Assembly (NCBI GenBank): GCA_045588345.1
Contig: JAZNDZ010000136.1
Location: forward strand, 1-35,367
DNA length: 35,367 bases
Reading direction: 5' to 3'
From: HGM04593 sp045588345
GTDB lineage: Bacteria > Bacteroidota > Bacteroidia > Bacteroidales > Bacteroidaceae
Shown: piece by piece, positions 8,067 through 15,800 of the stretch
Position numbering within the stretch: the first letter of the stretch is position 1
Layout of the letters: the number at the start of each line of letters is the position of its first letter
The notes under the pieces: model-generated
Databases searched by the model: none
What the model was told of the DNA's origin: nothing
What the model saw: only the letters and a program-made list of their open reading frames with translations
Program-made: the position numbers and the translations under genes

Positions 8067-9045
8067 GAACATCATATATATAACTGATAGCTCAATGCTT
8101 CAAATTTCACAAGAATCATCTTTTTATAGTATTATATCTTTAAATGGTTCTATCGAGGCTATCAACCGTATCGCGCATCGCTCTTATGAAATATTTGGAA
8201 GCTCAATTTTGTCTGAAAAATCTTTTTGTGAGTGGTATAAAATTGATGAAAATAGTAATATGCTATTTGATTTTTTAGTTTATCTGTACAATGAATGCTC
8301 GGAATGTGTATTTACGACTTATTTATCGGATCATGACTATTCAAAATTTTTGCTTTATATAAATACTTTCATTTCAAAGAATGACAATGCAGCTGAAGAG
8401 ATTATAAAGAGAGTTGACGTATTATATCAAAAATTTGATATAAATCTATTGCAGTCATTCAACAATGATATTAGCAAAGATAAATTGCTCAAACTCAATG
8501 CTCATTTTATGAAGTTATTAAAATCAAAAATACCAAATGAGGCTATCACTACTATACAATCTGTAACAAATCCATTAGAAAAGCAGATAGAACATATTTT
8601 AAGAATAAATAAGATGTTATATTCAGATCTATCAGTAGTGGATTATTTGCATTATTCAGCATCTTTAATAAATTTAATTAATGAATATGCAATAAATACT
8701 ATATACGCACCAGAACAGAGTGTAAAAAATATTAATATGTGTATTTCTGCCCAGCATCATTTAGCGGAATCCACCAATGATGTAAAATTAGAATATCATA
8801 CTATAACAGATTTTAAAGATGACCATATAGGTGTATTGTTAAAAAATATATTAGTAATTTGTAATTTCGCATGGAATCAATTACATATATCTGATTCTGT
8901 GGATAAATTGTCCCAACGAGATAAATGGACAATAATCTATTTATGGTTATTATTTCAGTCTAAATATAGTAGCTGGATGATTACAAATGCGGATTTTGCT
9001 AAAATAAAACAAATTCTTGAAGAGATAAAAGAACAAAATGATTAA
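8059..9045 (+). CDS. Unrecognised 328-residue partner of the NACHT protein
   Basis: I do not recognise a family. The protein begins MNKNIIYITDSSMLQ, has no signal peptide or clear membrane helix, and looks almost entirely alpha-helical, with long runs such as HFMKLLKSKIPNEAITTIQS and DFAKIKQILEEIKEQ. A possible metal-binding or catalytic motif is not evident. ATG 8059 is preferred: it overlaps the end of the NACHT gene by 8 bases, so the two are almost certainly co-translated. A TTG at 8032 in the same frame is a less likely start. Its base composition is as AT-rich as the NACHT gene, and the terminator at 9132 closes the unit after it. By position it is a candidate effector, sensor or regulator of the NACHT protein; this is inference only. 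Confidence 0.75.
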   Translation: MNKNIIYITDSSMLQISQESSFYSIISLNGSIEAINRIAHRSYEIFGSSILSEKSFCEWYKIDENSNMLFDFLVYLYNECSECVFTTYLSDHDYSKFLLYINTFISKNDNAAEEIIKRVDVLYQKFDINLLQSFNNDISKDKLLKLNAHFMKLLKSKIPNEAITTIQSVTNPLEKQIEHILRINKMLYSDLSVVDYLHYSASLINLINEYAINTIYAPEQSVKNINMCISAQHHLAESTNDVKLEYHTITDFKDDHIGVLLKNILVICNFAWNQLHISDSVDKLSQRDKWTIIYLWLLFQSKYSSWMITNADFAKIKQILEEIKEQND

Positions 9046-9131
9046 CATATATTGCAAACATATTACCTAAGAGTTACATTATGTCCATAAATCTATATCA
9101 GCGTAAAAGTCTGCATAGATTTACTCCTAAG

Positions 9132-9169
9132 AAAGAGCGCGACTCAGTTCGAATCGCGCTCTTTTTGTT
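9132..9169 (+). terminator. Strong intrinsic terminator of the defence island
   Basis: AAAGAGCGCGA (9132-9142) pairs perfectly with TCGCGCTCTTT (9154-9164) around an 11-base loop and runs into a T-rich tail. It lies 86 bases after the last gene of the island. Confidence 0.9.
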
Positions 9170-9464
9170 AGTTCTCCCAATGGGACTTCTTTAAAATATT
9201 TAATTCGTAGAAAGGGAAAAATTATATTTAATTAGCCTCATAGTATCACGGCACCTTACTATATTATTTTTACAAATTCAAATGGAATACAACTTATGGA
9301 TATCCAAACATTGGTTTAATAAGCATATAAAAACAAAAGCATAATAGCATATTCAGCATGATAGATCACGCAGTTTATGAAGCATAAAAGATAACATTAG
9401 CACCTGTTATTCTTGTTTTGAGTGGATAAAGTTATGATTCCCAGTCTATTTCATTAAAAGACCA
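9170..9464. other. AT-rich intergenic spacer, no gene seen
   Basis: There are no credible ORFs, RNA genes or repeats. It separates the rightward defence island from the convergent DUF2795 gene and may hold the right boundary of the island. No direct repeat matching the 400-850 side was found by eye. Confidence 0.5.
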
Positions 9465-9686
9465 TCAATATTCCTCTTCGTCGAAGAAAAAGTCCTCTTT
9501 GCTTGGATAGTCGGGCCAGATGTCCTCGATGCTCTCATAAACATCACCCTCATCCTCTATCTCTTGCAGGTTTTCTATTACTTCAAGTGGCGCGCCCGAG
9601 CGTACCGCGTAGTCAATAAGTTCATCCTTTGTTGCTGGCCATGGTGCGTCTTCCAGCTTAGATGCTAATTCCAGTGTCCAATACAT
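9465..9686 (-). CDS. DUF2795 domain protein
   Basis: This is a 73-residue acidic cytoplasmic protein. The central segment (APWPATKDELIDYAVRSGAP, then EVIENLQEIED) matches the DUF2795 family, and the C-terminus is a very acidic tail ending in DFFFDEEEY. The Bacteroidota form of this protein is short and highly conserved, and its function is unknown. ATG 9686 fits the usual family length. It is the last gene of the leftward metK block but has its own promoter inside the end of the adenosyltransferase gene (9728-9757). Confidence 0.9.
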   Translation of the reverse strand: MYWTLELASKLEDAPWPATKDELIDYAVRSGAPLEVIENLQEIEDEGDVYESIEDIWPDYPSKEDFFFDEEEY

Positions 9687-9727
9687 ATTATAAATCGTTT
9701 TTTGTTAGTACTTTTTGTAAGTGCGTG

Positions 9728-9757
9728 CAAAAATAGTCTAATTTTGTTTATCTACAA
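9728..9757 (-). promoter_or_regulatory. Promoter of the DUF2795 gene
   Basis: On the minus strand TTG (9757-9755), a 19-base spacer and TATTTTTG (9735-9728) match the phylum consensus. The -33 part lies inside the 3' end of the adenosyltransferase gene. The leader to the DUF2795 ATG is about 35 bases. Confidence 0.7.
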
Positions 9758-10287
9758 GGCTTTTGCCACTTTTTTTCGGTGCCTGAAGCAAGCTTGCGCT
9801 GGAGCAGGAAAAGATAGTCGGAGAGGCGGTTCACAAAAACCATTGCGTTGTTGTCAACAGTGCAACTTTCTTGCAATGTGACCATTGCTCTTTCTGCACG
9901 TCGGCACACTGTGCGGCATAGGTTGGCACGTGCGGCTGCTTCGTTGCCTGCCGGCAGCATGAATTCATGCATTGGTTCCAGTCCGGTCTCAAGCTGGTCA
10001 ATGGCTCTCTCAATGGTGTTGACTTTGTCGGCATCAATGGCACATGTGCACTCCTTGTCTGTGGCAAGGTAACTGCCCAATGTCATTATGTCGTTCTCAA
10101 TCTGCTCGATAAAAACTTTTATGTTGCTGTTGGTCAACGCTGTGTAGAGCAGTCCAAGGTGTGCATTGAGTTCGTCGAGAGTGCCGTATGCCTCCACTCG
10201 CGGGTGGTCCTTGCGCACTCGTGTATTGCCTATGAGCGATGTTGTGCCAGTGTCGCCGGTTCCTGTGTATATTGTCGCTTTTTTCAT
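9748..10287 (-). CDS. ATP:cob(I)alamin adenosyltransferase (PduO type)
   Basis: The 179-residue enzyme transfers the adenosyl group of ATP to cob(I)alamin to make coenzyme B12. The N-terminal ATP-binding segment (TGTGDTGTTSLIGNTRVRKD) and AYGTLDELNA, followed by RANLCRTVCRRAERAM with its conserved arginines, are diagnostic of the PduO family. I start it at ATG 10287 (MKKATIYTG); the frame is open further upstream, but that part overlaps the neighbouring gene and is not family-like. Only four bases separate it from the upstream gene at 10292, so the two are co-transcribed. The C-terminus ends in a basic KKWQKPCR. Confidence 0.93.
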   Translation of the reverse strand: MKKATIYTGTGDTGTTSLIGNTRVRKDHPRVEAYGTLDELNAHLGLLYTALTNSNIKVFIEQIENDIMTLGSYLATDKECTCAIDADKVNTIERAIDQLETGLEPMHEFMLPAGNEAAARANLCRTVCRRAERAMVTLQESCTVDNNAMVFVNRLSDYLFLLQRKLASGTEKKWQKPCR

Positions 10288-10291
10288 GACC

Positions 10292-10945
10292 TTATCTTTT
10301 GAGTGTGTAGTTCTGTTTGGGACGTTCGTTGTTAAAGAATAGAATGCCCATGCTGTACATATCGTATGTGACAATGGTCTTGGGGTTGCTTATTGCTTGT
10401 TGCCACCAATCAAATTGCTGTTTGCTCTCATGTATGCCTTCAACAATGATTATGCTATCTTTGTTTGTGTGTTCCAGTGCCGCATCAAGCAGTTCTCGCT
10501 GGTTGCTGCATGACCCAATATAGAGCAATCCCACTCCTTTGTTCGCTTCAAGGCTCTTTTTCAACAGTTGCAACGTGTTGCCATGCAGGTTGTTGCATCC
10601 ACAGTCGGCAAGGTGGTCGATGACCTTTGCACACGGTTCTGCGCTGTCTGTGATGAACTGTTTGGGAATACCGCGCCGTGCGCTGCTTATTGCGCATGCC
10701 GCAGTTGCCGATGCTATGGCTATGGCGCTTGCAGGTGCGAAGTAGTTGGCAATCCTGAATAGTTGGCGGCAATTTTGTTTGCTGCTTCTCCCGCATTCTT
10801 CTGCAATGTCGTCAAGTTGCTCGTACGCATAGTAGGGAAGTTTTTCTTTCAGCACTTGGGTTATGAAGAAAAAGGCAGAGGGGGATTGTATGCCAAACCC
10901 CCTGTTATGCCTTTTGCGGTTTATCCAGTCGCCGAACTTCAACAT
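10292..10945 (-). CDS. SAM-dependent methyltransferase-like protein
   Basis: This 217-residue cytoplasmic protein belongs to a Bacteroidota group annotated as class I methyltransferase-like. It opens with the recurrent HNRGFGIQSPSAFFFIT segment. A Rossmann-like middle part follows (FAPASAIAIASATAACA where motif I would be, then IPKQFITDSAEPCAKVIDHL and VGLLYIGSCSN), and it ends with SIIIVEGIHESKQQFDWW. The glycine-rich SAM loop is poorly conserved (S/A in place of G), so catalytic activity is uncertain. It sits 51 bases after metK and 4 bases before the adenosyltransferase gene, in the same leftward unit. Substrate unknown. Confidence 0.65.
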   Translation of the reverse strand: MLKFGDWINRKRHNRGFGIQSPSAFFFITQVLKEKLPYYAYEQLDDIAEECGRSSKQNCRQLFRIANYFAPASAIAIASATAACAISSARRGIPKQFITDSAEPCAKVIDHLADCGCNNLHGNTLQLLKKSLEANKGVGLLYIGSCSNQRELLDAALEHTNKDSIIIVEGIHESKQQFDWWQQAISNPKTIVTYDMYSMGILFFNNERPKQNYTLKR

Positions 10946-10996
10946 TTTATTCTGTCTTCGGGTTTCCCCTTTTTGCTCAGGAAAGAAAGGTCCTGC

Positions 10997-12289
10997 TTAG
11001 AGCGCGAAAGCCTCTTTCACTCTCTCTACGTAATCGAGTTTCTCCCAAGTGAAAAGTTCAACTTCAATCTCCTTTGTTTCAAGATATCGCGATTCGAAAC
11101 GCTTTGTCACAATCTGTGGCTTGCGACCCATGTGGCCGTAAGATGCTGTTTCGCTGTAGATGGGGTTGCGTAGTTTAAGACGCTCTTCAATTGCCTTGGG
11201 GCGCAGGTCAAAGAGTTTCTTTACCTTCTCGGCAATTTCGCCGTCTGTGAGGGCAACCTTTGCGGTGCCGTATGTGTTCACGAACACGCTCACGGGCTCG
11301 GCAACACCAATGGCGTATGAGAGCTGTATGAGAGCCTCATCGGCAACACCTGCTGCAACAAGGTTTTTTGCAATGTGACGTGCCGCGTATGCTGCACTGC
11401 GGTCTACCTTGCTGGGGTCCTTGCCGCTGAACGCACCACCGCCGTGTGCGCCCTTGCCGCCGTATGTGTCCACGATAATCTTGCGCCCTGTGAGTCCTGT
11501 ATCGCCGTGCGGGCCGCCGATAACGAATTTGCCTGTGGGGTTCACGTGATACTTGATGTCATCGCCAAAGAGTGCAAGCACGTTCTCTGATGCAATCTTT
11601 GCTTTCACGCGTGGTATGAGTATGTTTATTACGTCCTCCTTTATCTTTGCCACCTGTGCTGCATCGGCTGCAAGCTGTGCTTCGGCACCCTCTTCTGCGG
11701 GCTGTATGAAGTCGTCGTGCTGCGTAGATACGACAATCGTGTCAATGCGCACGGGCTTGTTGTTGTCATCGTACTCTATTGTCACCTGGCTCTTTGAGTC
11801 GGGGCGCAAGTAGGTCATTTCCTTCCCCTCGCGGCGAATCTCGGCAAGTTCGGTAAGGATGAGGTGCGACAGGTCGAGCGATACCGGCATGTAGTTCTCG
11901 GTTTCGTTAGTAGCGTAACCGAACATCATGCCCTGGTCACCGGCTCCCTGTGACATAGGGTCCTGGCGTTCTACGCCGCGGTTGATGTCGGCACTCTGCT
12001 CGTGTATTGCCGAGAATATGCCGCATGAGTTGCCGTCAAACATGTACTCGCTCTTTGTGTAGCCGATTTTGTTTATTACGCGGCGTGCAATGTCCTGCAG
12101 GTCGACGTAGGCCGATGACTTTACCTCTCCGGCTATCACAACCTGTCCTGTTGTGACAAGTGTCTCGCATGCCACTTTTGACTGTGGGTCAAAAGCGATG
12201 AGCTGGTCAAGCACAGCGTCCGAAATCTGGTCGGCCACCTTGTCGGGGTGTCCCTCTGAAACTGATTCTGATGTGAATAGATATCCCAT
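10997..12289 (-). CDS. metK: S-adenosylmethionine synthase
   Basis: MetK makes SAM from methionine and ATP. The 430-residue protein has all the signature segments: N-terminal FTSESVSEGHPDKVADQISD (ATP and metal binding), SQGAGDQGMMFGYA, HVNPTGKFVIGGPHGDTGLT and the loop GGGAFSGKDPSKVDRSAAYAA. Length is in the usual range for the Bacteroidota form, which carries a central insertion relative to E. coli. ATG 12289 gives the canonical start MGYLFTSES. The upstream leader of about 220 bases contains a SAM-II type riboswitch, so the gene is feedback-controlled by its own product. It heads a leftward block with the two genes that follow. Confidence 0.97.
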   Translation of the reverse strand: MGYLFTSESVSEGHPDKVADQISDAVLDQLIAFDPQSKVACETLVTTGQVVIAGEVKSSAYVDLQDIARRVINKIGYTKSEYMFDGNSCGIFSAIHEQSADINRGVERQDPMSQGAGDQGMMFGYATNETENYMPVSLDLSHLILTELAEIRREGKEMTYLRPDSKSQVTIEYDDNNKPVRIDTIVVSTQHDDFIQPAEEGAEAQLAADAAQVAKIKEDVINILIPRVKAKIASENVLALFGDDIKYHVNPTGKFVIGGPHGDTGLTGRKIIVDTYGGKGAHGGGAFSGKDPSKVDRSAAYAARHIAKNLVAAGVADEALIQLSYAIGVAEPVSVFVNTYGTAKVALTDGEIAEKVKKLFDLRPKAIEERLKLRNPIYSETASYGHMGRKPQIVTKRFESRYLETKEIEVELFTWEKLDYVERVKEAFAL

Positions 12290-12308
12290 AGTTTTTCCTG
12301 TATTATGC

Positions 12309-12382
12309 CCAAAGGTTCCAATAATCTTGTGTCCTGCAGGGCGTAGTTAATAATTTGCTTGTTTGTCGTTCAAGCCCTTTGG
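12309..12382 (-). promoter_or_regulatory. Long-range stem in the metK leader
   Basis: CCTTTGG (12315-12309 read on the minus strand) is complementary to CCAAAGG (12382-12376), and a second small hairpin (GCTTG/CAAGC) lies between them. The inner arm ends 20 bases before the metK ATG. These elements could form the expression platform of the riboswitch by masking the ribosome entry region, but this is only inferred from complementarity. Confidence 0.35.
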
Positions 12383-12440
12383 TAACTATGTGTGGGGAAA
12401 TTTATGCCGGCGAATTGCCTTTACAAATGCCCTCTGAAGG

Positions 12441-12494
12441 GGCTTTTAGCATTTTTTACCGTGGTTGCAAGCAGTCAAATCTTTCCACACACAG
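12441..12494 (-). promoter_or_regulatory. SAM-II (metA motif) riboswitch aptamer upstream of metK
   Basis: On the minus strand GTGTGG is followed by GATTTG, CTGCTTGCAACCACGG, TAAAAAA and TGCTAAAAG. This order (P1 strand GUGG, GAUUUG, GCUUGCAaCCAC closing P1, an A-rich linker, then the pseudoknot strand GCUAAA) is the SAM-II consensus. GUGG pairs with CCAC. Two hairpins flank the core, AGCCC/GGGCT at about 12494-12508 and GCCCC/GGGC at about 12429-12444; their arms could also pair with each other. It sits between the promoter at 12518 and metK, the expected context. I rely on recalled consensus, not a covariance search. Confidence 0.8.
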
Positions 12495-12517
12495 CCCTCT
12501 CGGGGCTTCATTTTGTG

Positions 12518-12525
12518 CAAAGGTA
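12518..12525 (-). promoter_or_regulatory. metK promoter, -7 element
   Basis: TACCTTTG on the minus strand (12525-12518) matches TAnnTTTG exactly. It is immediately upstream of the riboswitch, giving a transcript start near 12511. No good -33 element is visible 19-20 bases upstream. Confidence 0.6.
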
Positions 12526-12735
12526 AGTACTTTTCCTGTATTTACAGCATTATTGCCCGCTTTTTTGATAAATTAACTCTTGTGATTTAAAGAAAGAGAC
12601 TGAATTAAAAATACTTTACTTTTGCTAATCCACACATCTGTACAAATAAATACTTGTTAGTCTTTCAAACAAACTAATGGTATAACCCTGATTCCGTAAG
12701 GACTATTATACGCCATTTTACCACATATAAGTATA
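12526..12735. other. Intergenic spacer between the split-NTPase block and metK
   Basis: AT-rich, without a credible gene. A lone TACTTTTG (12617-12624) on the plus strand resembles a -7 element but has no -33 partner and no gene to drive. Confidence 0.5.
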
Positions 12736-12758
12736 ATCAAGAGATTTGTTCTCTTGAT
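12736..12758 (-). terminator. Stem-loop after the split NTPase genes
   Basis: ATCAAGAG (12736-12743) and CTCTTGAT (12751-12758) form a perfect 8-bp stem with a 7-base loop, about 40 bases after the last leftward ORF. The T-tract is weak on the minus strand, so it may be an inefficient terminator. Confidence 0.5.
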
Positions 12759-12798
12759 GGAGCTTGTTTTTCGTTATGTTATATTTTAATTGAAGTTC

Positions 12799-12873
12799 TT
12801 AATTTTTTAGTTGCTCTACACCGGTTTTAAATTTCTTATTACCCAATTTGCATTCGATAATAACTCTTTTCAT
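12799..12873 (-). CDS. 24-residue ORF overlapping the end of the big NTPase gene region
   Basis: ATG 12873 lies two bases after the NTPase stop codon and opens a 24-codon frame reading MKRVIIECKLGNKKFKTGVE and ending in QLKN. It could be a real micro-protein of the operon or the residual start of a lost third gene. There is no family match I recognise and the evidence is only position and a clean start. Confidence 0.3.
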   Translation of the reverse strand: MKRVIIECKLGNKKFKTGVEQLKN

Positions 12874-12874
12874 A

Positions 12875-15800
12875 TTAACTCTTCTTAAAATCCGGTATAA
12901 ATTCGTTTTCAGCAAATAATTCCTGCAACGAATAATCTCTACAATCATGTGAATTTGATTCTGTTTTCAAAAAATGATTAAAATCCTTATCAAGGATGGA
13001 CCACCTTTCATGCGCTGTTATAAAATGAAATCTTTGATCACTGAATTCATCATTCAAGAAACAAGAACGATTAACCATATCTTTATATGTTCTACCTTGG
13101 TTGTGCATCTCTATTGCTTTGTAGAAATAGCGATTTACATTAGCATTACTTATAGATTCGAAAATCTCCAAATCATAGATGTCCCATGCTTTTTTACAGT
13201 TATCTTTTAATTCCGGCCATTTGCGTATCAAGGTTATTTCCCATTTTATCAAGCACTTCATTCTATGATATATATCAGCTACATAATAATTAGTTAAAGC
13301 AAAATTCTCACCATATAATTTCACTAATGATATTGCTTCATATAATTTATTTATACTATCTTGCAGTAACTCACATATCTTTTTACGATCATTTTTGTAG
13401 TCAAAAGTTTTGTCTATTTTTTCAATTTTTTTCTCAATGAGCATATACTGCTTAAAGAATGGATTATTTGTGTTTATATTTAACATTATCTGTATTTCTT
13501 TTAGATTAACTTCTGACACGAACTTTAACCATTTAATTCTACTTAGAATACTTCCAATGTTGTCATATCTCAATGTTTTGAACATCTCTTGGAAACGTTT
13601 TATATATATTGCGTCTGTAATTGTATTCAATTTTATTCCCAAATATGTCAATATTGCCTCAAGAGACTCGTCATATAATATGTAGCGGCTATTCAATATT
13701 TTTTCAGAATTATATTCAAAAAGATTCTTCTTATCAAATATACGCATCCAATTATTCTTGTCTTCAAAATGCATTTCCTTGAATGAAACACCTTTTTCAT
13801 TAATGAAACATTCTGTAAAATATCTTGCTATATCCTCTAATTCATCTTTTTGACTCGTTGAATTTATATGGGGCATATTGTACTTAAACACTAACAATAT
13901 GCGATAACATTGGAAACTTGCCATGTTATTGGATGTTCCCTTCTTGAAATACATATATGCAAGAATAAAGTATGATATCACTTCTATTAGTTTATTCTTT
14001 TTATATTCATTACGATATTCCCCATTAAACATCCTCGAAAGAATATCTATAATACTCTCTTTTTGTTTAGCATTCCTGTTTTTAACAAAATCATGTAAAA
14101 AGGTAAACAGTTCATTTTTGTTTTTCTCCGTATATTCTTCTTTTTCACGTGATTGTGCAAGTATTGTATCGCCTAAATTTGTCAGAATAGTCGCTAAAAG
14201 TAAAAATTTGCCTTCATCCCAATTCTTATAACCATTACCACGTTCGGATTTTAAAAACTCAATAGTCTCAAACAGCGACATCGCATAGTATCTTTGAGTT
14301 GTCCCGTAAAGCAATATTCTTAAAGCGAAGATATAAAAATGATATGCATCATTCCTATCCGGGCAAGAGTTGTGACATCTGTAATTATTAGGACAAGCAG
14401 AACACTCCGGTAAATCCTCTTTTTGGAAGTTGCAACAATCTTTTTCTATAAAATAATTCCTAAACAAACAATTAAATTGCTCCTCATCACTCAAGAATTT
14501 AGAATTTTTATAGTAAAGAATATCGCCTACTTTCAAGAAGAAATTAGATATCAAGACATTCTTATTCTCTTTATTCATCATGTTTGCCAGATAACTGAAC
14601 TCTTTCACACAGCGTTGCAAATCAGTCAATTGCAGACCGCATGTCTGTATTTTCTCTAATATCTGTAATTTTGCCAATATAGGAAGATATAGCAACCTCA
14701 AAGTGTCAAAAGCGGCAATCTTGCTCAAAAAGCGATGAATTGTAGGATGTATATGCTTAACATCATCGACAGCCTTAATCAGACTCTTTTCTTCACATCT
14801 CTGTATTTTATTAAAATACAATTTTGGTTCATCTTTATTCCATGCTATAGAAGAAGGATATACATACATCTTGCCTGATACACTTTCTTCTGTGTCCAAT
14901 CCGAAGTCATTTATGTTCGTGTTCTTTGAAGCGATTAGGAACTTAACACATTCAATATATATTAAAAGCGCTCTATCATTCTGATTCTGTTTCTCATATG
15001 CTATACCAATGCTTAACATAGCCTTCATGAGAAGCACAATATGTTCTGAAGTCATCTCGGCAGGTTCTATTGTATATAAGATAGAGACAGCCATATCAAA
15101 TTCAACAACAGCATCTGCAATTTCCTCTTCATATAGATGCAGTTCACCCAGTGTAAAATGTATTGATGCTAGTTCATCTACAGTGTTCTTAACAGGTATC
15201 TTATCAGAATCGTACTCTTTTCTTATCTTTTCCAATTTTCTTTGGTAATATTGCTTTACAGAGTATGTTTCATCCAACGTGAAATTAAAGAAAGCCGATG
15301 CTGTTTCCGAAACACGGGTAAGGAAAGAAATCTCTTGAGCAATCTTCTTGTAGAAACGGAAATCATACAGGCCGTTGCTTATATTCTTTAAATCGTTCTG
15401 TGATATATAGTGCAGAATATCATTTATATGTTCACGAAGTTCTGGTACCTTATTAACATCGATAACCTCCGGTGATGCCTCTAGAGCACGCCAACTGAAT
15501 GAATTCCTGTGAAATTTGTACAGGTGGTCCAAAAAGAACATAGAAGTAACCAAAAGTTTGTCGCCATACTTGTGTTTCTTACCTCTGTCAAAACGATATA
15601 CTACTGGCAAGACAATACGGGCCATCAATGCAAACATATACATATCATAGTAGTCAAAACGCAAATAGAATGAGGCGTTTCCAGTATCCACGATAATATT
15701 TCTGTCTGAACCTTCAAATTTTGCATTACACTCACGCTGCATTTGTTCCTCATTTATAATATGCCTTTCCAAAAGATTGACCATCTTTTTAGGAGCTCCT

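Noticed and set aside
9141..9160. TTCGAATC looks like a tRNA T-loop and could mark a tRNA attachment site at the end of the defence island
   Set aside because: The flanking bases do not form a T-stem and no acceptor or anticodon arm is present; the bases are the loop and arm of the terminator at 9132-9169.
9080..9194. Short rightward ORF starting MSINLYQRKSLHRF
   Set aside because: It runs through the terminator stem-loop and shows no family resemblance; open by chance.
9831..10302. Open frames on both strands over the adenosyltransferase gene
   Set aside because: They are shadows of a well-conserved PduO-type gene.
11553..11813. Rightward ORF over metK
   Set aside because: It lies wholly inside the strongly conserved metK frame; the composition is a reverse-strand shadow.
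12617..12624. TACTTTTG as a rightward promoter
   Set aside because: No -33 element at 19-20 bases and no rightward gene downstream before the antisense NTPase gene.
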